From the NCBI RefSeq assembly GCF_010646885.2, contig NZ_CP050700.1:6020001-6084000 (forward strand): a stretch of DNA of 64,000 bases. Direction: 5' to 3'. The notes beneath the pieces are model-generated. The model was not told the origin of the DNA. It saw nothing but the letters and a program-made list of their open reading frames with translations, and ran no database searches. A program made the position numbers and the translations under genes. Position 1 is the first letter of the stretch. Each line of letters starts with the position of its first letter. The DNA comes from Desulfopila sp. IMCC35008. GTDB lineage: Bacteria; Desulfobacterota; Desulfobulbia; Desulfobulbales; Desulfocapsaceae. Positions 1-9,160 of the stretch are shown here, piece by piece.

Positions 1-2
1 TT

Positions 3-1052
3 GACCTCACAGGACAATCGTCGGTGAGGTTCAGTGATACGACCCTGGCCCGTACATTTATCAGCAATTTTGATGTGGATACCCTGTCGGCGCGTGATAT
101 TGATTTGAATAAACCGGAACAGCCTTTCAGTTATGTGTTGAAGGGCCGGTTCGACAAGTATACCCCACTGGAGGTTACGGGAGAATGCGCCCCGCTGGCC
201 AAAGAGTTTGCGATACGTCAGAAGGTGACACTCAGGAATTATTCAATGCTGCACATTTCACCCTATGTGGTTGAAGCCATTGGGGCCTTCTTTCCTTCCG
301 GGGTACTCGATTTTCACTCAACCCTCGAGATTGCAGAGGGAAATATTGACATGAAAAACAACCTGGTGCTGAAAGATCTTGTGACTGAAGGAGTGAAGGG
401 GGAACTGGCGTCGGAACTGGACAACCAGCTTCCGGTGCCGCTGAACCTTGCCTTGGCGATGCTCGAGGATAGCGAGGGCGTGGTTGATCTTGATGTACCG
501 ATTCAGGGTAAACTCTCTGAGGTAAGTATAGGTACAGCTGACCTCATCTGGACCCCGATTTCTAAGGCAATCAGTATCGCGGTTACACCTTATCTGGCCT
601 ATACTGCTCTTGGCCCGGCCGGAGCAATGTATTATCTCGGGGCAAAAATTGGTACAGGCCTGCTTAAGACGAATCTGCCGGTGCTTGAGTTTGAAAAAGG
701 AGAGAGGGAGCTTACCGAGAAGCATGTTAAACAACTCCAGAAGGCGGCAAAGATCATCGCAAAAGATCTGGAAAAGAATGGTGATTCCGATCCCGAATAT
801 GGTTATTCGATATGTGCCAAGGTCGCGTTGACGGAGTTGGCATCCGTCAGCAGCGACAGAGAAGAAAACCAAGAGATTCTTCGTAACGAGGCGATCAGAA
901 AGGAACTGTTCAAGCTTGGTGAAGCTCGCTCTCTGGTCGTGAAGGAGTATCTGGTTGAGAACTTCGCTATTGATGAATCACGGTTAATGATTTGCAATCC
1001 GGGCCTCAACTTCGATGAAGATGCGAATCCGCTGGTTGAGTTCAAGAAGTAA
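3..1052 (+). CDS. DUF748 / AsmA-like protein, C-terminal part (5' truncated)
   Basis: The reading frame is open to the left edge, so this is the tail of a longer gene; the GTG at 24 is not a convincing start. The visible part is rich in beta-type AsmA/DUF748 sequence, with a stretch of small and hydrophobic residues (SIAVTPYLAYTALGPAGA, about residues 190-210). The C-terminus (REL..KHVKQLQKAAKI, then RSLVVKEYLVENFAIDESRL) resembles the OmpA-like tail common in DUF748 proteins. Such proteins are large envelope proteins related to AsmA/YhdP, thought to act in lipid traffic across the periplasm. No partner gene is visible. The family call is good; the exact role is unknown. Confidence 0.7.
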   Translation, partial: DLTGQSSVRFSDTTLARTFISNFDVDTLSARDIDLNKPEQPFSYVLKGRFDKYTPLEVTGECAPLAKEFAIRQKVTLRNYSMLHISPYVVEAIGAFFPSGVLDFHSTLEIAEGNIDMKNNLVLKDLVTEGVKGELASELDNQLPVPLNLALAMLEDSEGVVDLDVPIQGKLSEVSIGTADLIWTPISKAISIAVTPYLAYTALGPAGAMYYLGAKIGTGLLKTNLPVLEFEKGERELTEKHVKQLQKAAKIIAKDLEKNGDSDPEYGYSICAKVALTELASVSSDREENQEILRNEAIRKELFKLGEARSLVVKEYLVENFAIDESRLMICNPGLNFDEDANPLVEFKK

Positions 1053-1106
1053 GTTGCAATTAGTTTTAGGGCGTGAACTATGTAGCCAGGAATTCCGGCG
1101 TGGTGT

Positions 1107-3617
1107 TCAACGCTTTCGCTTCGGTTTTGTTCCGGATGTCGCCTTTGCCTGAAAGGGATCTATCGGCCAGTAGTGCTTAGGGTAGCGTCCGGCGAGTTCC
1201 TTGCGTACTTCACGATAACTGTTTTTCCAGAATGAGTTGAGATCAGTAGTAACCTGCAATGGTCTGCGAGCGGGTGAGAGCAGGTGGAGCAGTACGGGGA
1301 TCTCTCCTCTGCAGATGGTGGGTGTTTGCAAAAGCCCGAACATTTCCTGGAGACGGACTGCCAGTACGGGTGGTTCCCCTGCAGAGTAGGAGAGTCGGAT
1401 TTTCGATCCGCTCGGTACTCGCAGGTGGGCAGGGGCAAGCATGTCCAGCTGCTGTTGTTGCTGCCAGTCGAGCCGGGAAAGCAGGATTGTTTTTAAATCA
1501 AGTCTTTTTAGACCTGCGAGAGTTCGAATATTATTGCAATAGGGTGTGAGCCAGTCGAGGTCATCCAGGAGTGCCGAATCGGACCAGTCGGGCCAGTCAT
1601 CGGGACGCCAGTGATGAAGAAAACAGATCCGGGACTGCATATCTTTGGCTTCCCTGGTGAACGGCAGACAGCTGATACCATGCAACCGGATTCCGACAAG
1701 AAGCCCTGCCAGTATCTTTTCAGATGAGGGGTTCTTGAGTGGCTTGCTTTGCAGGATAATATGACCAAGCTGCCAGGTTGCTGTTGCTTCAATTCTCCCT
1801 GTTTTTTCATTCCATACAACGTTTTTCGATTCTCTCAGCAGGTTGGTGTGATGTTCATAAAGGTCATCTCCGGAGAGGGACGCCGCAAGGAAAATCCGGC
1901 CGTCACCCTTTCTGCCATCTACTGCGGGTGCTACCAGTAATTCGCTACCGCATAGCAGGTCGCCTGCCGGTAATTCCACCCCTTTTCCGGATGAAAGCTG
2001 ATAGCGAAAACCTGAGCCAGGACGTAATTTGCCGATACGATCGGGGAAGCCGTACACTAGGAGATGGCCGATTCGGTCGTAGGCAATCTTCTTTTCGAAC
2101 GGCTGGTTCAGGGCCTTAGACCATTTTGTCGCCTGCAGCTGTAACCGTCTGACCTGCTGCCGGTCCGTGATATCGGAAGACATCAGCTTTCGGTCTTCGA
2201 TGTTTTCAAGCATCCGGAGGCGCATTTCAAGATCACAACTTGTGGCCTCTCCCTTGATGATATCGCGCTCTGAGAGAAGAGCAGCCAGCAGGCAGGCTGT
2301 GCGTGCCATTCCCTGTTCGCTACCTGCGAGGAGCAACACTCCCAGGCGAGGGTGTAGAGGTAATGCGGCAACGTGTCGTCCTCTGTCTGTTATCCTGCCT
2401 TTGGCGTCAAGAAGTGACAGGTGTTGCAGTAACGACTGTGTTGATTTCCAGGCTGGGGCGCGCGGCGGATCGAGCCAGCGTAGCGTTGTTGGGTCAGTGA
2501 CTCCCCAGAGTGCAAGTTCCAGAGTCAGGGAGCAGAGGTCGCCGTTCACAATCTCCGGTGTGGTGCGGGGGAGCAGGCCGTTTTCTTCCTCCCGACTCCA
2601 GAGGCGGTAACATGCTCCAGGACCTGTCCTGCCAGCCCGGCCGGTGCGCTGGTCTGCCGATGCCCGTGATATTCGCATGGTCGTAAGTCGGGAGAGGCCA
2701 CTGCCTGGATCGTGGACGGGCCGCCTGTACAGTCCACTATCTACTACACAGCCTATATTTTCAATGGTAAGGCTGGTCTCCGCTATAGGGGTGGCGAGGA
2801 TGATCCGCCGCACTTTCGAACGTTCAAATACCTTATCCTGCTCTTTTGGGGTCAAGTCGCCGTACAGCGGGAGAAGCAAGGCTTCAGGAAGTTGGTCTGC
2901 AAGCAGAGTGCGGCACCTGTTGATGTCACCCACACCAGGGAAAAAGGAAAGAATATCCCCTTGTTCTTCCAGCCAGACGTTCCTGATGAGTCTGGCCATC
3001 TGGCTTGATATATTTGAATGAGTTGAGGAAGGCGGGGAATGGTGGATGGTGACGGGATAACTCCTGCCGGAAGCGGAGATATGAGGTGCATTGCCGAGCA
3101 ACTTGCAAATCTCCTTACTTTCAAGTGTTGCCGACATGACCAGTAAACGGAGATCGTCGCGGAGCTCACAGAGGTCCAGACAGAGGGCCAGGCCGAGATC
3201 GGCCTGAATGGAGCGCTCGTGAAATTCGTCGAAAATGATAAGGCCGACACCTTCAAGGCCGGGATCGTGTTGCAGTCTCCTGATGAGGATTCCTTCGGTG
3301 ACAACCTCTATTCTGGTTTCCTTCGATACTTTTGATTCGAACCGTGTTCGGTAGCCGACTAGTGAACCCAGGCTGCAGTCAAGCATAATGCTGATTCGCC
3401 GGGCCGCTGCACGGGCAGCAACCCGGCGAGGTTCTAAGAGGAGGATGGTGCTGCAGGCTGCCGGGATTTCGTCAAGAAGTGCTGGTGGAATCAGCGTGGT
3501 TTTACCGGAGCCTGTCGGCCCGGTAAGTACGGTATGTCTCTCAAGGAGCTCATCCCGTAAACGAGGAAGCACCTTGGCGACAGGGAGGTGTTGGTACTGA
3601 CTGAGTGAATCTTTCAA
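1107..3617 (-). CDS. hrpB: ATP-dependent helicase HrpB
   Basis: A DEAH/RHA-family helicase of 836 residues, the usual length for HrpB. It has Walker A GPTGSGKT near residues 33-40, DEFH at 130-133 as the DEAH-type Walker B, an SAT motif (VMSATLE), and motif VI QRTGRAGRTGPG. These are followed by the long HrpB-specific C-terminal half (LDWLTPYCNNIRTLAGLKRLDL). The start is TTG at 3617, the only start between the upstream stop and the conserved LPVAKVLPRL segment. It lies 12 bp after the cupin gene in the same reading frame, so the two are probably co-transcribed. The physiological role of HrpB is poorly known; a role in RNA processing is usually proposed. Confidence 0.93.
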   Translation of the reverse strand: MKDSLSQYQHLPVAKVLPRLRDELLERHTVLTGPTGSGKTTLIPPALLDEIPAACSTILLLEPRRVAARAAARRISIMLDCSLGSLVGYRTRFESKVSKETRIEVVTEGILIRRLQHDPGLEGVGLIIFDEFHERSIQADLGLALCLDLCELRDDLRLLVMSATLESKEICKLLGNAPHISASGRSYPVTIHHSPPSSTHSNISSQMARLIRNVWLEEQGDILSFFPGVGDINRCRTLLADQLPEALLLPLYGDLTPKEQDKVFERSKVRRIILATPIAETSLTIENIGCVVDSGLYRRPVHDPGSGLSRLTTMRISRASADQRTGRAGRTGPGACYRLWSREEENGLLPRTTPEIVNGDLCSLTLELALWGVTDPTTLRWLDPPRAPAWKSTQSLLQHLSLLDAKGRITDRGRHVAALPLHPRLGVLLLAGSEQGMARTACLLAALLSERDIIKGEATSCDLEMRLRMLENIEDRKLMSSDITDRQQVRRLQLQATKWSKALNQPFEKKIAYDRIGHLLVYGFPDRIGKLRPGSGFRYQLSSGKGVELPAGDLLCGSELLVAPAVDGRKGDGRIFLAASLSGDDLYEHHTNLLRESKNVVWNEKTGRIEATATWQLGHIILQSKPLKNPSSEKILAGLLVGIRLHGISCLPFTREAKDMQSRICFLHHWRPDDWPDWSDSALLDDLDWLTPYCNNIRTLAGLKRLDLKTILLSRLDWQQQQQLDMLAPAHLRVPSGSKIRLSYSAGEPPVLAVRLQEMFGLLQTPTICRGEIPVLLHLLSPARRPLQVTTDLNSFWKNSYREVRKELAGRYPKHYWPIDPFQAKATSGTKPKRKR

Positions 3618-3629
3618 CCCGGATGGTAG

Positions 3630-3980
3630 TTACAGTTCGGCGACGCCAGAGGGAATCAGACAAATGAAAACGAAATCTTCAGCCCCGGCATTCATAAACT
3701 GGTGCTCTTCGTTTCCCGGGATAAAAACCACAGTACCGCTTGTGACCGGTGCCCACTCTCCGTTCTTGAATACTTGACCTTTGCCGGAATGAATGAAAAT
3801 TTCATGCTCCCATTCATGGGCATGGCGTGGGCTGAAACCACCTGGCTCCAGGGTAAAGACACGCATGCAGAAGTTGTGGGCCTCGTCTTCTTTGCCAATG
3901 ACTACACGGCCGGTTACGCCTTTGGCAAGCTCACTGTCGAAGGTGGTGGATGGTGCGTCGGTATAGTTTAATATTTTCAT
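3630..3980 (-). CDS. Small cupin-domain protein
   Basis: A 116-residue single-domain cupin. Motif 1 is visible as PRHAHEWEHEIFIHSGKG (two His and a Glu as metal ligands) and motif 2 as PGNEEHQFMN. The preferred start is the ATG at 3980 (MKILNYTD), preceded by a purine-rich GGCGG; an upstream in-frame start would add 23 low-complexity residues. Such cupins bind a divalent metal and can be isomerases, dioxygenases or sensors, so no substrate can be given. It precedes hrpB by 12 bp. A second unrelated small cupin lies at 41333-41698. Confidence 0.85.
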   Translation of the reverse strand: MKILNYTDAPSTTFDSELAKGVTGRVVIGKEDEAHNFCMRVFTLEPGGFSPRHAHEWEHEIFIHSGKGQVFKNGEWAPVTSGTVVFIPGNEEHQFMNAGAEDFVFICLIPSGVAEL

Positions 3981-4092
3981 GATGATTCCGCCTGGTGGTT
4001 GTTGTTCAATTGAATGGTTCGCCTCTTGGTAAGAGGTAAAATAAAACAATACATCTTCTGTCTATAATTTCAATATATCCGGCAACCCAAGG

Positions 4093-4980
4093 CTAGCTGT
4101 TTCCTCTTGAACCGGTCAAGCCAAGATAAATGGCCCAAAGGGTGATGATTGTACCTGCCCACTGCAGGCCCGTTGTCGGCCTTGCAAAAAACAGCACGTC
4201 CCAGACAAATGAAAGGGATGGCTGAAGGAGCAGGATGAGGCCAGTGAATGAAGCAGGGATTTTCGGCATTGAGGCTGCAATTAGCAACCATCCGATGGCT
4301 TGGCTGAGTAGGCCTAGAGAAACAAGCGCCGCTGCACTTTTAAGAGTTGGGATGCTAAATGAAATGTCGCCAAACAGCATATAAATGCCGAGAAAGAACG
4401 CTGTGAAAAAGCTTATAAGCAGGAGAGGGGAGCAGTGGTCGTCCTGGGCTTTCCTGAGCTGCATTTTGCGGAGCAAAAGTAAGAATCCTGTATAAGCGAA
4501 GGCTGTAAGGAAACCATAAAAAACTCCGAGTCTGTAGTTTGCTTCCAGAGCAGACCAGTGAAAGCCAATAACCAGGAAAAGACCGAAAAATGCCAGCGGC
4601 ATCGCAAACAGGAAGCGCAGCAGCAACCTTTCATTAAAGAAGAGGAAACCGCATGCAGCCATAAGAAAGACCTGGAAGTTGCCAATAATTGTAGCCAGTC
4701 CGGGACCAATATAGCTGATACTGAGATGCCAGAAGTGCAGATCAAGGGCAAAGGTGAAACCACAGGCCATGGCTGGAAGAAGCATGGCGCTAATGTGGCG
4801 TATACGGGTCGGTGAATACAGCCAGGGAGCAAGCAGGAAGACAAAGCCGAAGAACACCCGGTAAAAGGCTGAGGTCGTTGGGGGAACATCGGATACTTTT
4901 ACCCAGATTGCTGAGAAGCTGATCATAAAAGCACCGAGAAGCACCATTGGAACGGGTTTTCCTGAAAGTCGATTAAGCAT
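4093..4980 (-). CDS. DMT-family (EamA) membrane transporter
   Basis: A 295-residue hydrophobic protein with about ten membrane segments in two halves, each an EamA domain. It opens with PVPMVLLGAFMISFSAIWVKV, and the second half holds PASFTGLILLLQPSLSFVWDV, the conserved EamA segment before the last helices. Family members export amino acids or other small metabolites; the substrate cannot be read from sequence. It is transcribed away from the dihydroorotate-dehydrogenase-like gene and stands alone. It is the first of four EamA transporters in the window (also 26003, 40369 and 45769). Confidence 0.85.
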   Translation of the reverse strand: MLNRLSGKPVPMVLLGAFMISFSAIWVKVSDVPPTTSAFYRVFFGFVFLLAPWLYSPTRIRHISAMLLPAMACGFTFALDLHFWHLSISYIGPGLATIIGNFQVFLMAACGFLFFNERLLLRFLFAMPLAFFGLFLVIGFHWSALEANYRLGVFYGFLTAFAYTGFLLLLRKMQLRKAQDDHCSPLLLISFFTAFFLGIYMLFGDISFSIPTLKSAAALVSLGLLSQAIGWLLIAASMPKIPASFTGLILLLQPSLSFVWDVLFFARPTTGLQWAGTIITLWAIYLGLTGSRGNS

Positions 4981-5618
4981 TATCGGGTCAATCCTTGCAC
5001 AGTATGCATGAATCGCACTGTGTATTGATTAGTTTTTATTTGAAGGCCTCTTGTTCGAAATCTCATTACAAAGGGAAAAACAAGAAGATGGTTGAAAACA
5101 GGTAAATGTGTGGTATTGTGCAAAATGGACCGGATGAGCACCTGGCGGCACAAGTGGTTGTTTTTTCATCATATTGGTAAAGTTTTTTTTGCACGCGGTG
5201 ATGATTGATCTATCTGCTGTGTTAACGGTGTCTTAGGCTCCTCAACTTCTGGGAAGTTGGTCTTTGGTCTATTTTTCATACCTTGACCAAACAGGTAAAA
5301 GCAGGTAGAGAACCAATTTGCCGTGGTTTTTTGGAAACCTGGTTTTTTATTTGACCTCTCATTGGGGTGTATCATAAACGGTTTACAGGCAGGAAGGAAC
5401 AAAATGTCTGGTGTACTCAGGCCTTTATTGATTTTTTTTGAATCTGGCGAGGCTGATTGTGTCGAAATATGCAATACCGGATTGCGGAATCGGCAAGGTG
5501 AAGATGCCTATTATCCTTGCATTTCGCCATGCTTTTTGTTACCAACCCCCTTTACGATTTGCATGAGGCAGGACCGAAAAGCAGTTACATTTCAGAACCT
5601 GAAGTAGAGAAAAATACC
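4981..5618. other. Divergent intergenic region (about 640 bp)
   Basis: AT-rich gap between divergently transcribed genes. A perfect 7-bp inverted repeat with a 3-base loop lies at 5243-5259 (CAACTTC-TGG-GAAGTTG), with no T tract in either direction. Short open frames here have no recognisable domain and no good ribosome binding site. No riboswitch or tRNA was recognised. Confidence 0.5.
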
Positions 5619-6608
5619 ATGAAAGATCTTTCCACAACCTATTTGGGTCTCAGACTCAAAAACCCGATTGTCGTCGGCAGTTGCGGGCTCACCAATTCGG
5701 TAGAGAAAATCAAGGAATTCGCGGATAACGGCGCGGCTGCGATTGTGCTCAAGTCTCTTTTCGAAGAGCAGATCGAGGCCGAGCTTAATGCAAATATGGA
5801 CAGCTATCACACGGATTACCCTGATGCCTTTGACTATATCAAAGAATATACCAGAGGAAGTGCGCTGGACGATCATCTCAATCTAATCCGTGAAACCAAG
5901 AAAAGTGTCGATATCCCTATTATCGGCAGCATCAACTGCGTATCCGGTAGTGAGTGGGTCTCCTTCGCGGAGTCTATCCAGAAGGCTGGTGCTGATGCCC
6001 TGGAAATCAACGTGTCACTGTTGCCAAGCAACCCGGATGTAAAGAGTGAGCACAACGAGAAACTCTACTTTGAGATCCTCGAGAAGGTGTGCGCAAAAGT
6101 TTCAATTCCCGTGGCCCTCAAGATGAGTCGCTATTCTGCCGGGCTGGCCAATCTGGTGACAAGGTTGAGCTGGTCAACGGAGAACAGTGTTGCCGGTTTT
6201 GTTCTTTTTAACCGGTATTACAGGCCGGATATCAATATTGACAAGGTGGAGATAACCACCGCCGATATCTACTCAACACCGACTGAAATAACAGAATCCT
6301 TACGTTGGATCGCACTTCTGTCCGGTAAGGTTGAGAAAGATTTTGCTGCCTCCACAGGTGTTCATGACAGCGAGGGGGTTATCAAGCAGTTGCTGGCCGG
6401 GGCCAATGCGGTCCAGATCGTTTCCACCTTGTATAAAAACGGTGCAGGACAGATTCAGTCGATACTCACCGGTCTTGAAGAGTGGATGGAGAACAAGTCG
6501 TATGACAGTGTGGATGCTTTCCGCGGCAAGCTTGCTTATGACAATGCCGATAATCCCGCTGCTTATGAGCGAATCCAGTTCATGAAGCAGTTTGCCGGGA
6601 TTTCCTGA
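5619..6608 (+). CDS. Dihydroorotate dehydrogenase-like flavoprotein
   Basis: A 329-residue TIM-barrel protein of the PyrD superfamily. Visible features are LRLKNPIVVGSCGLTNSVEKI at the N-terminus, IIGSINCVSGSEWVSFA, ALEINVSLLP, PVALKMSR (flavin-phosphate region) and a C-terminal STGVHDSEGVIKQLLAGANAVQIVSTLYKNG glycine-rich segment. The start is the ATG at 5619 (MKDLSTTYLGL), because upstream in-frame residues do not match the family. It belongs to the PyrD-like subgroup seen alone in many anaerobes, not to the true pyrimidine enzyme; its substrate is unknown. It lies 95 bp upstream of rnfC on the same strand, so a link with flavin-based redox at the membrane is possible but unproven. Confidence 0.85.
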   Translation: MKDLSTTYLGLRLKNPIVVGSCGLTNSVEKIKEFADNGAAAIVLKSLFEEQIEAELNANMDSYHTDYPDAFDYIKEYTRGSALDDHLNLIRETKKSVDIPIIGSINCVSGSEWVSFAESIQKAGADALEINVSLLPSNPDVKSEHNEKLYFEILEKVCAKVSIPVALKMSRYSAGLANLVTRLSWSTENSVAGFVLFNRYYRPDINIDKVEITTADIYSTPTEITESLRWIALLSGKVEKDFAASTGVHDSEGVIKQLLAGANAVQIVSTLYKNGAGQIQSILTGLEEWMENKSYDSVDAFRGKLAYDNADNPAAYERIQFMKQFAGIS

Positions 6609-6703
6609 TCCCCACCCGAAAAGTTTCCTGGATAGTATGGAACGGATACGGGTCGGATCGTGGTTTGCCCGTATTGGAGATACCTTATTTAAATAAATTG
6701 AAC

Positions 6704-8026
6704 ATGAAATCTTTACTAACGTTTCCCAAAGGTGGTGTTCATCCGCCAGAAAAAAAGGACCAGACGGCTTCGCTGCCCATTGAGCGAATGCCCGTTCCGG
6801 ACGAGCTGGAGATTATTCTCGGCCAGCATATCGGTGCCCCATGTACAGTTACCGTCAATAAGAGGGACGAGGTAACGGAAGGGGCCCAGATCGGTGAGGT
6901 GAAGAGGGGCCTCGGTGTACCGTTGCATGCACCCGCTGCCGGCAAGATAAAAGCGATCGGCACATCGGCTCATCCCATGCGGGTCTCTGCTCCGTCTGTG
7001 ACGATTGCGGTGGATCATGAAGCCGCTGCAGTGGAGCCGCACAAACAGGATTGGACCTCGATGTCAGGGAAGGACCTGCTTACTAAAGTACATGAAGCAG
7101 GGATTATCGGTATCGGTGGTGCCGGCTTCCCGACTCATGTCAAGCTCAATCCTCCTGCTGATAACAAGATCGACCTTCTGCTCTTAAACGGTGCGGAGTG
7201 TGAACCGTACATTACTGCCGATCACAGGCAGATGCTCGAACATGCTGAGAGCGTCGTGGAAGGTGCCGCTATCATCATGAGAATCCTTGGTGTGAAGCAG
7301 TGCCGTATCGGCATCGAGCAAAATAAGCCGGACGCAATTGCGGCGATGGACAAGGTTGCGTCATCCTTTTCCTCAGCAGAGTGTGATATTGCCGTGCAGC
7401 CACTTGAGGTAAAATATCCGCAAGGTTCTGAAAAACAGCTCATTCAGGCGATCAGTGGCCGCAAGGTTCCGGCCATGGCGCTACCATCGGCGGTAGGTGT
7501 GGTGGTACAGAATGTTTCGACGGCGAGTGCCATCTTCGATGCTGTTGTGTATGAAAAGCCTCTTTACGAAAAAGTTGTCACCATTTCCGGAGGTGGTATC
7601 AACAAACCTGCCAACCTGCTGGTGAAGGTCGGGACCAGGGTCGAGGATATCGTCGAGTACTTAGGCGGTGTGAAACCGGGGTTGAAAAAAATCATCATGG
7701 GTGGCCCCATGATGGGATTTGCCATCTCCGACCTCAGTGTTCCGGTTACCAAGACAACATCTTCGGTGCTTTTTCTGACAGAAGATGAGATCGATTCCAC
7801 TCCTCATTCCCAGTGCATACGTTGTGGTTGGTGTCTCGACGCCTGTCCGATGGGACTGGAACCCAAGGAGATCGGTATCTATGTTGAGGCCAACCGGGCT
7901 GAAGATACCGAACCGTTCGGGGTGTTCGAGTGTTTTGAGTGTGGCAGCTGTGCCTATATCTGTCCCGCCAAGAGGCCGCTTGTGCAGTTTGTACGGTTGG
8001 CCAAGATGAAGGCCAAGAGACAGTAA
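6704..8026 (+). CDS. rnfC: Rnf complex subunit RnfC
   Basis: The NADH-facing peripheral subunit of the Rnf ferredoxin:NAD oxidoreductase, 440 residues from the ATG at 6704 (MKSLLTFPKGGVHPPEKK). The TTG at 6665 is in frame but would add an uncharacteristic leader. The glycine-rich GIGGAGFPTHVKL segment binds FMN/NADH; an SLBB-like region follows (ISGGGINKPANLLVKVG). Two ferredoxin-type 4Fe-4S motifs lie near residues 371 (CIRCGWCLDACP) and 410 (CFECGSCAYICP). It is the first gene of the rnfCDGEAB order. The ribosome binding site is weak. Confidence 0.95.
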   Translation: MKSLLTFPKGGVHPPEKKDQTASLPIERMPVPDELEIILGQHIGAPCTVTVNKRDEVTEGAQIGEVKRGLGVPLHAPAAGKIKAIGTSAHPMRVSAPSVTIAVDHEAAAVEPHKQDWTSMSGKDLLTKVHEAGIIGIGGAGFPTHVKLNPPADNKIDLLLLNGAECEPYITADHRQMLEHAESVVEGAAIIMRILGVKQCRIGIEQNKPDAIAAMDKVASSFSSAECDIAVQPLEVKYPQGSEKQLIQAISGRKVPAMALPSAVGVVVQNVSTASAIFDAVVYEKPLYEKVVTISGGGINKPANLLVKVGTRVEDIVEYLGGVKPGLKKIIMGGPMMGFAISDLSVPVTKTTSSVLFLTEDEIDSTPHSQCIRCGWCLDACPMGLEPKEIGIYVEANRAEDTEPFGVFECFECGSCAYICPAKRPLVQFVRLAKMKAKRQ

Positions 8027-8113
8027 AATAGGAAAGAAATTGGTCATGCGGCAGGTGCTTCAGACCGGCCGTATGTGAGTAATAAATACGTTTTAGGGAG
8101 AATCTTCAAGGAC

Positions 8114-9160
8114 ATGCAAGTGCCAGAGAGCCAGTCATTACCATCACAGCCGGAGTGGATCGTTTCTGTATCCCCCCATGTGAAGAGTAATGAAACGGTT
8201 GCTAAAATCATGTGGACCGTGGTGGCCTGCCTGATGCCGCCGCTGCTATTGTCGGTGTTTATTTTCGGGATCCAGACCCTTGTTATCACCGCTATATCGG
8301 TAATCAGCTGTGTGGTAGTCGAGGTTGTGAGCCAGAAAGCATTGAAACGACCAGTAACCATCAGTGACGGCAGCGCCGTCCTGACAGGTATGTTAATGGC
8401 GTTTATCATTCCACCCGGAGTCTCGGTTTTTGTGCCGGTCCTTGGTGCGGTGATGGCTATCTATATAGCCAAACACCTTTTCGGTGGAATCGGCTTCAAT
8501 ATCTTTAACCCTGCACTTATGGGAAGGGCCTTCTTACTGGCCACTTTTCCTGTGGCAATGACTTCAGCCTGGCTGCCGCCTGTCGAGGGTATGGCCATCT
8601 TTAGTTATTTCAGCGGGGTGGATGCAGTTTCTACTGCGACCCCGCTCGCCGTAATCAAAGAGCAGGGTTTTGCCGCATTTACAGAAATGTTCGGGTCCGG
8701 GGGCAGTCTCTACGGGTCCTTTTTCCTCGGCTGGCGTCCCGGTTGTATCGGTGAAACCTCCGGTTTCCTGCTGGTGCTGGGCGGATGTTTTCTTATCTAT
8801 AAGAAATACATAACCTGGCATACCCCGGTTTCCGTCCTCGGGTCCATAGCTGTTCTGACCTGGATTTTCGGTGGGGAGCAGGGGTGGATGAGTGGAGATC
8901 CGCTGCTGGCAATGCTCAGTGGTGGCGCTATTCTCGGAGCCTTTTTTATGGCGACCGACTATGTCACCTCTCCATCAACCAGGACGGGCCAGATTGTGTA
9001 TGGTGTTGGCATTGGCGCACTGACGGTGCTGATTCGACTGAAGGGCGGTTATCCTGAAGGTATCTGTTACGCCATCCTGCTGATGAATCCGCTTGCTACG
9101 GTGATTGATGGTTTCTTTAAGCCGAAGCGGTTCGCCCTGCCTGTGGGAGGTGACAAATGA
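8114..9160 (+). CDS. rnfD: Rnf complex membrane subunit RnfD
   Basis: An integral membrane subunit carrying covalently bound FMN. The sequence shows about eight to ten hydrophobic segments and STATPL near residues 173-178, where Thr176 is the expected flavin attachment site for ApbE. GGIGFNIFNPALMGRAF and MATDYVTSPSTRTGQIVYG are typical RnfD segments. The ATG at 8114 is preferred (AGGGAG at 8095-8100, 13 bases upstream); a GTG at 8075 is in frame and would add 13 residues. The stop overlaps the rnfG start (ATGA), showing translational coupling. Confidence 0.94.
   Translation: MQVPESQSLPSQPEWIVSVSPHVKSNETVAKIMWTVVACLMPPLLLSVFIFGIQTLVITAISVISCVVVEVVSQKALKRPVTISDGSAVLTGMLMAFIIPPGVSVFVPVLGAVMAIYIAKHLFGGIGFNIFNPALMGRAFLLATFPVAMTSAWLPPVEGMAIFSYFSGVDAVSTATPLAVIKEQGFAAFTEMFGSGGSLYGSFFLGWRPGCIGETSGFLLVLGGCFLIYKKYITWHTPVSVLGSIAVLTWIFGGEQGWMSGDPLLAMLSGGAILGAFFMATDYVTSPSTRTGQIVYGVGIGALTVLIRLKGGYPEGICYAILLMNPLATVIDGFFKPKRFALPVGGDK

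Noticed and set aside
5169-5607. Short overlapping open frames on both strands before the dihydroorotate-dehydrogenase-like gene
   Set aside because: No domain, no ribosome binding site, and they overlap each other.
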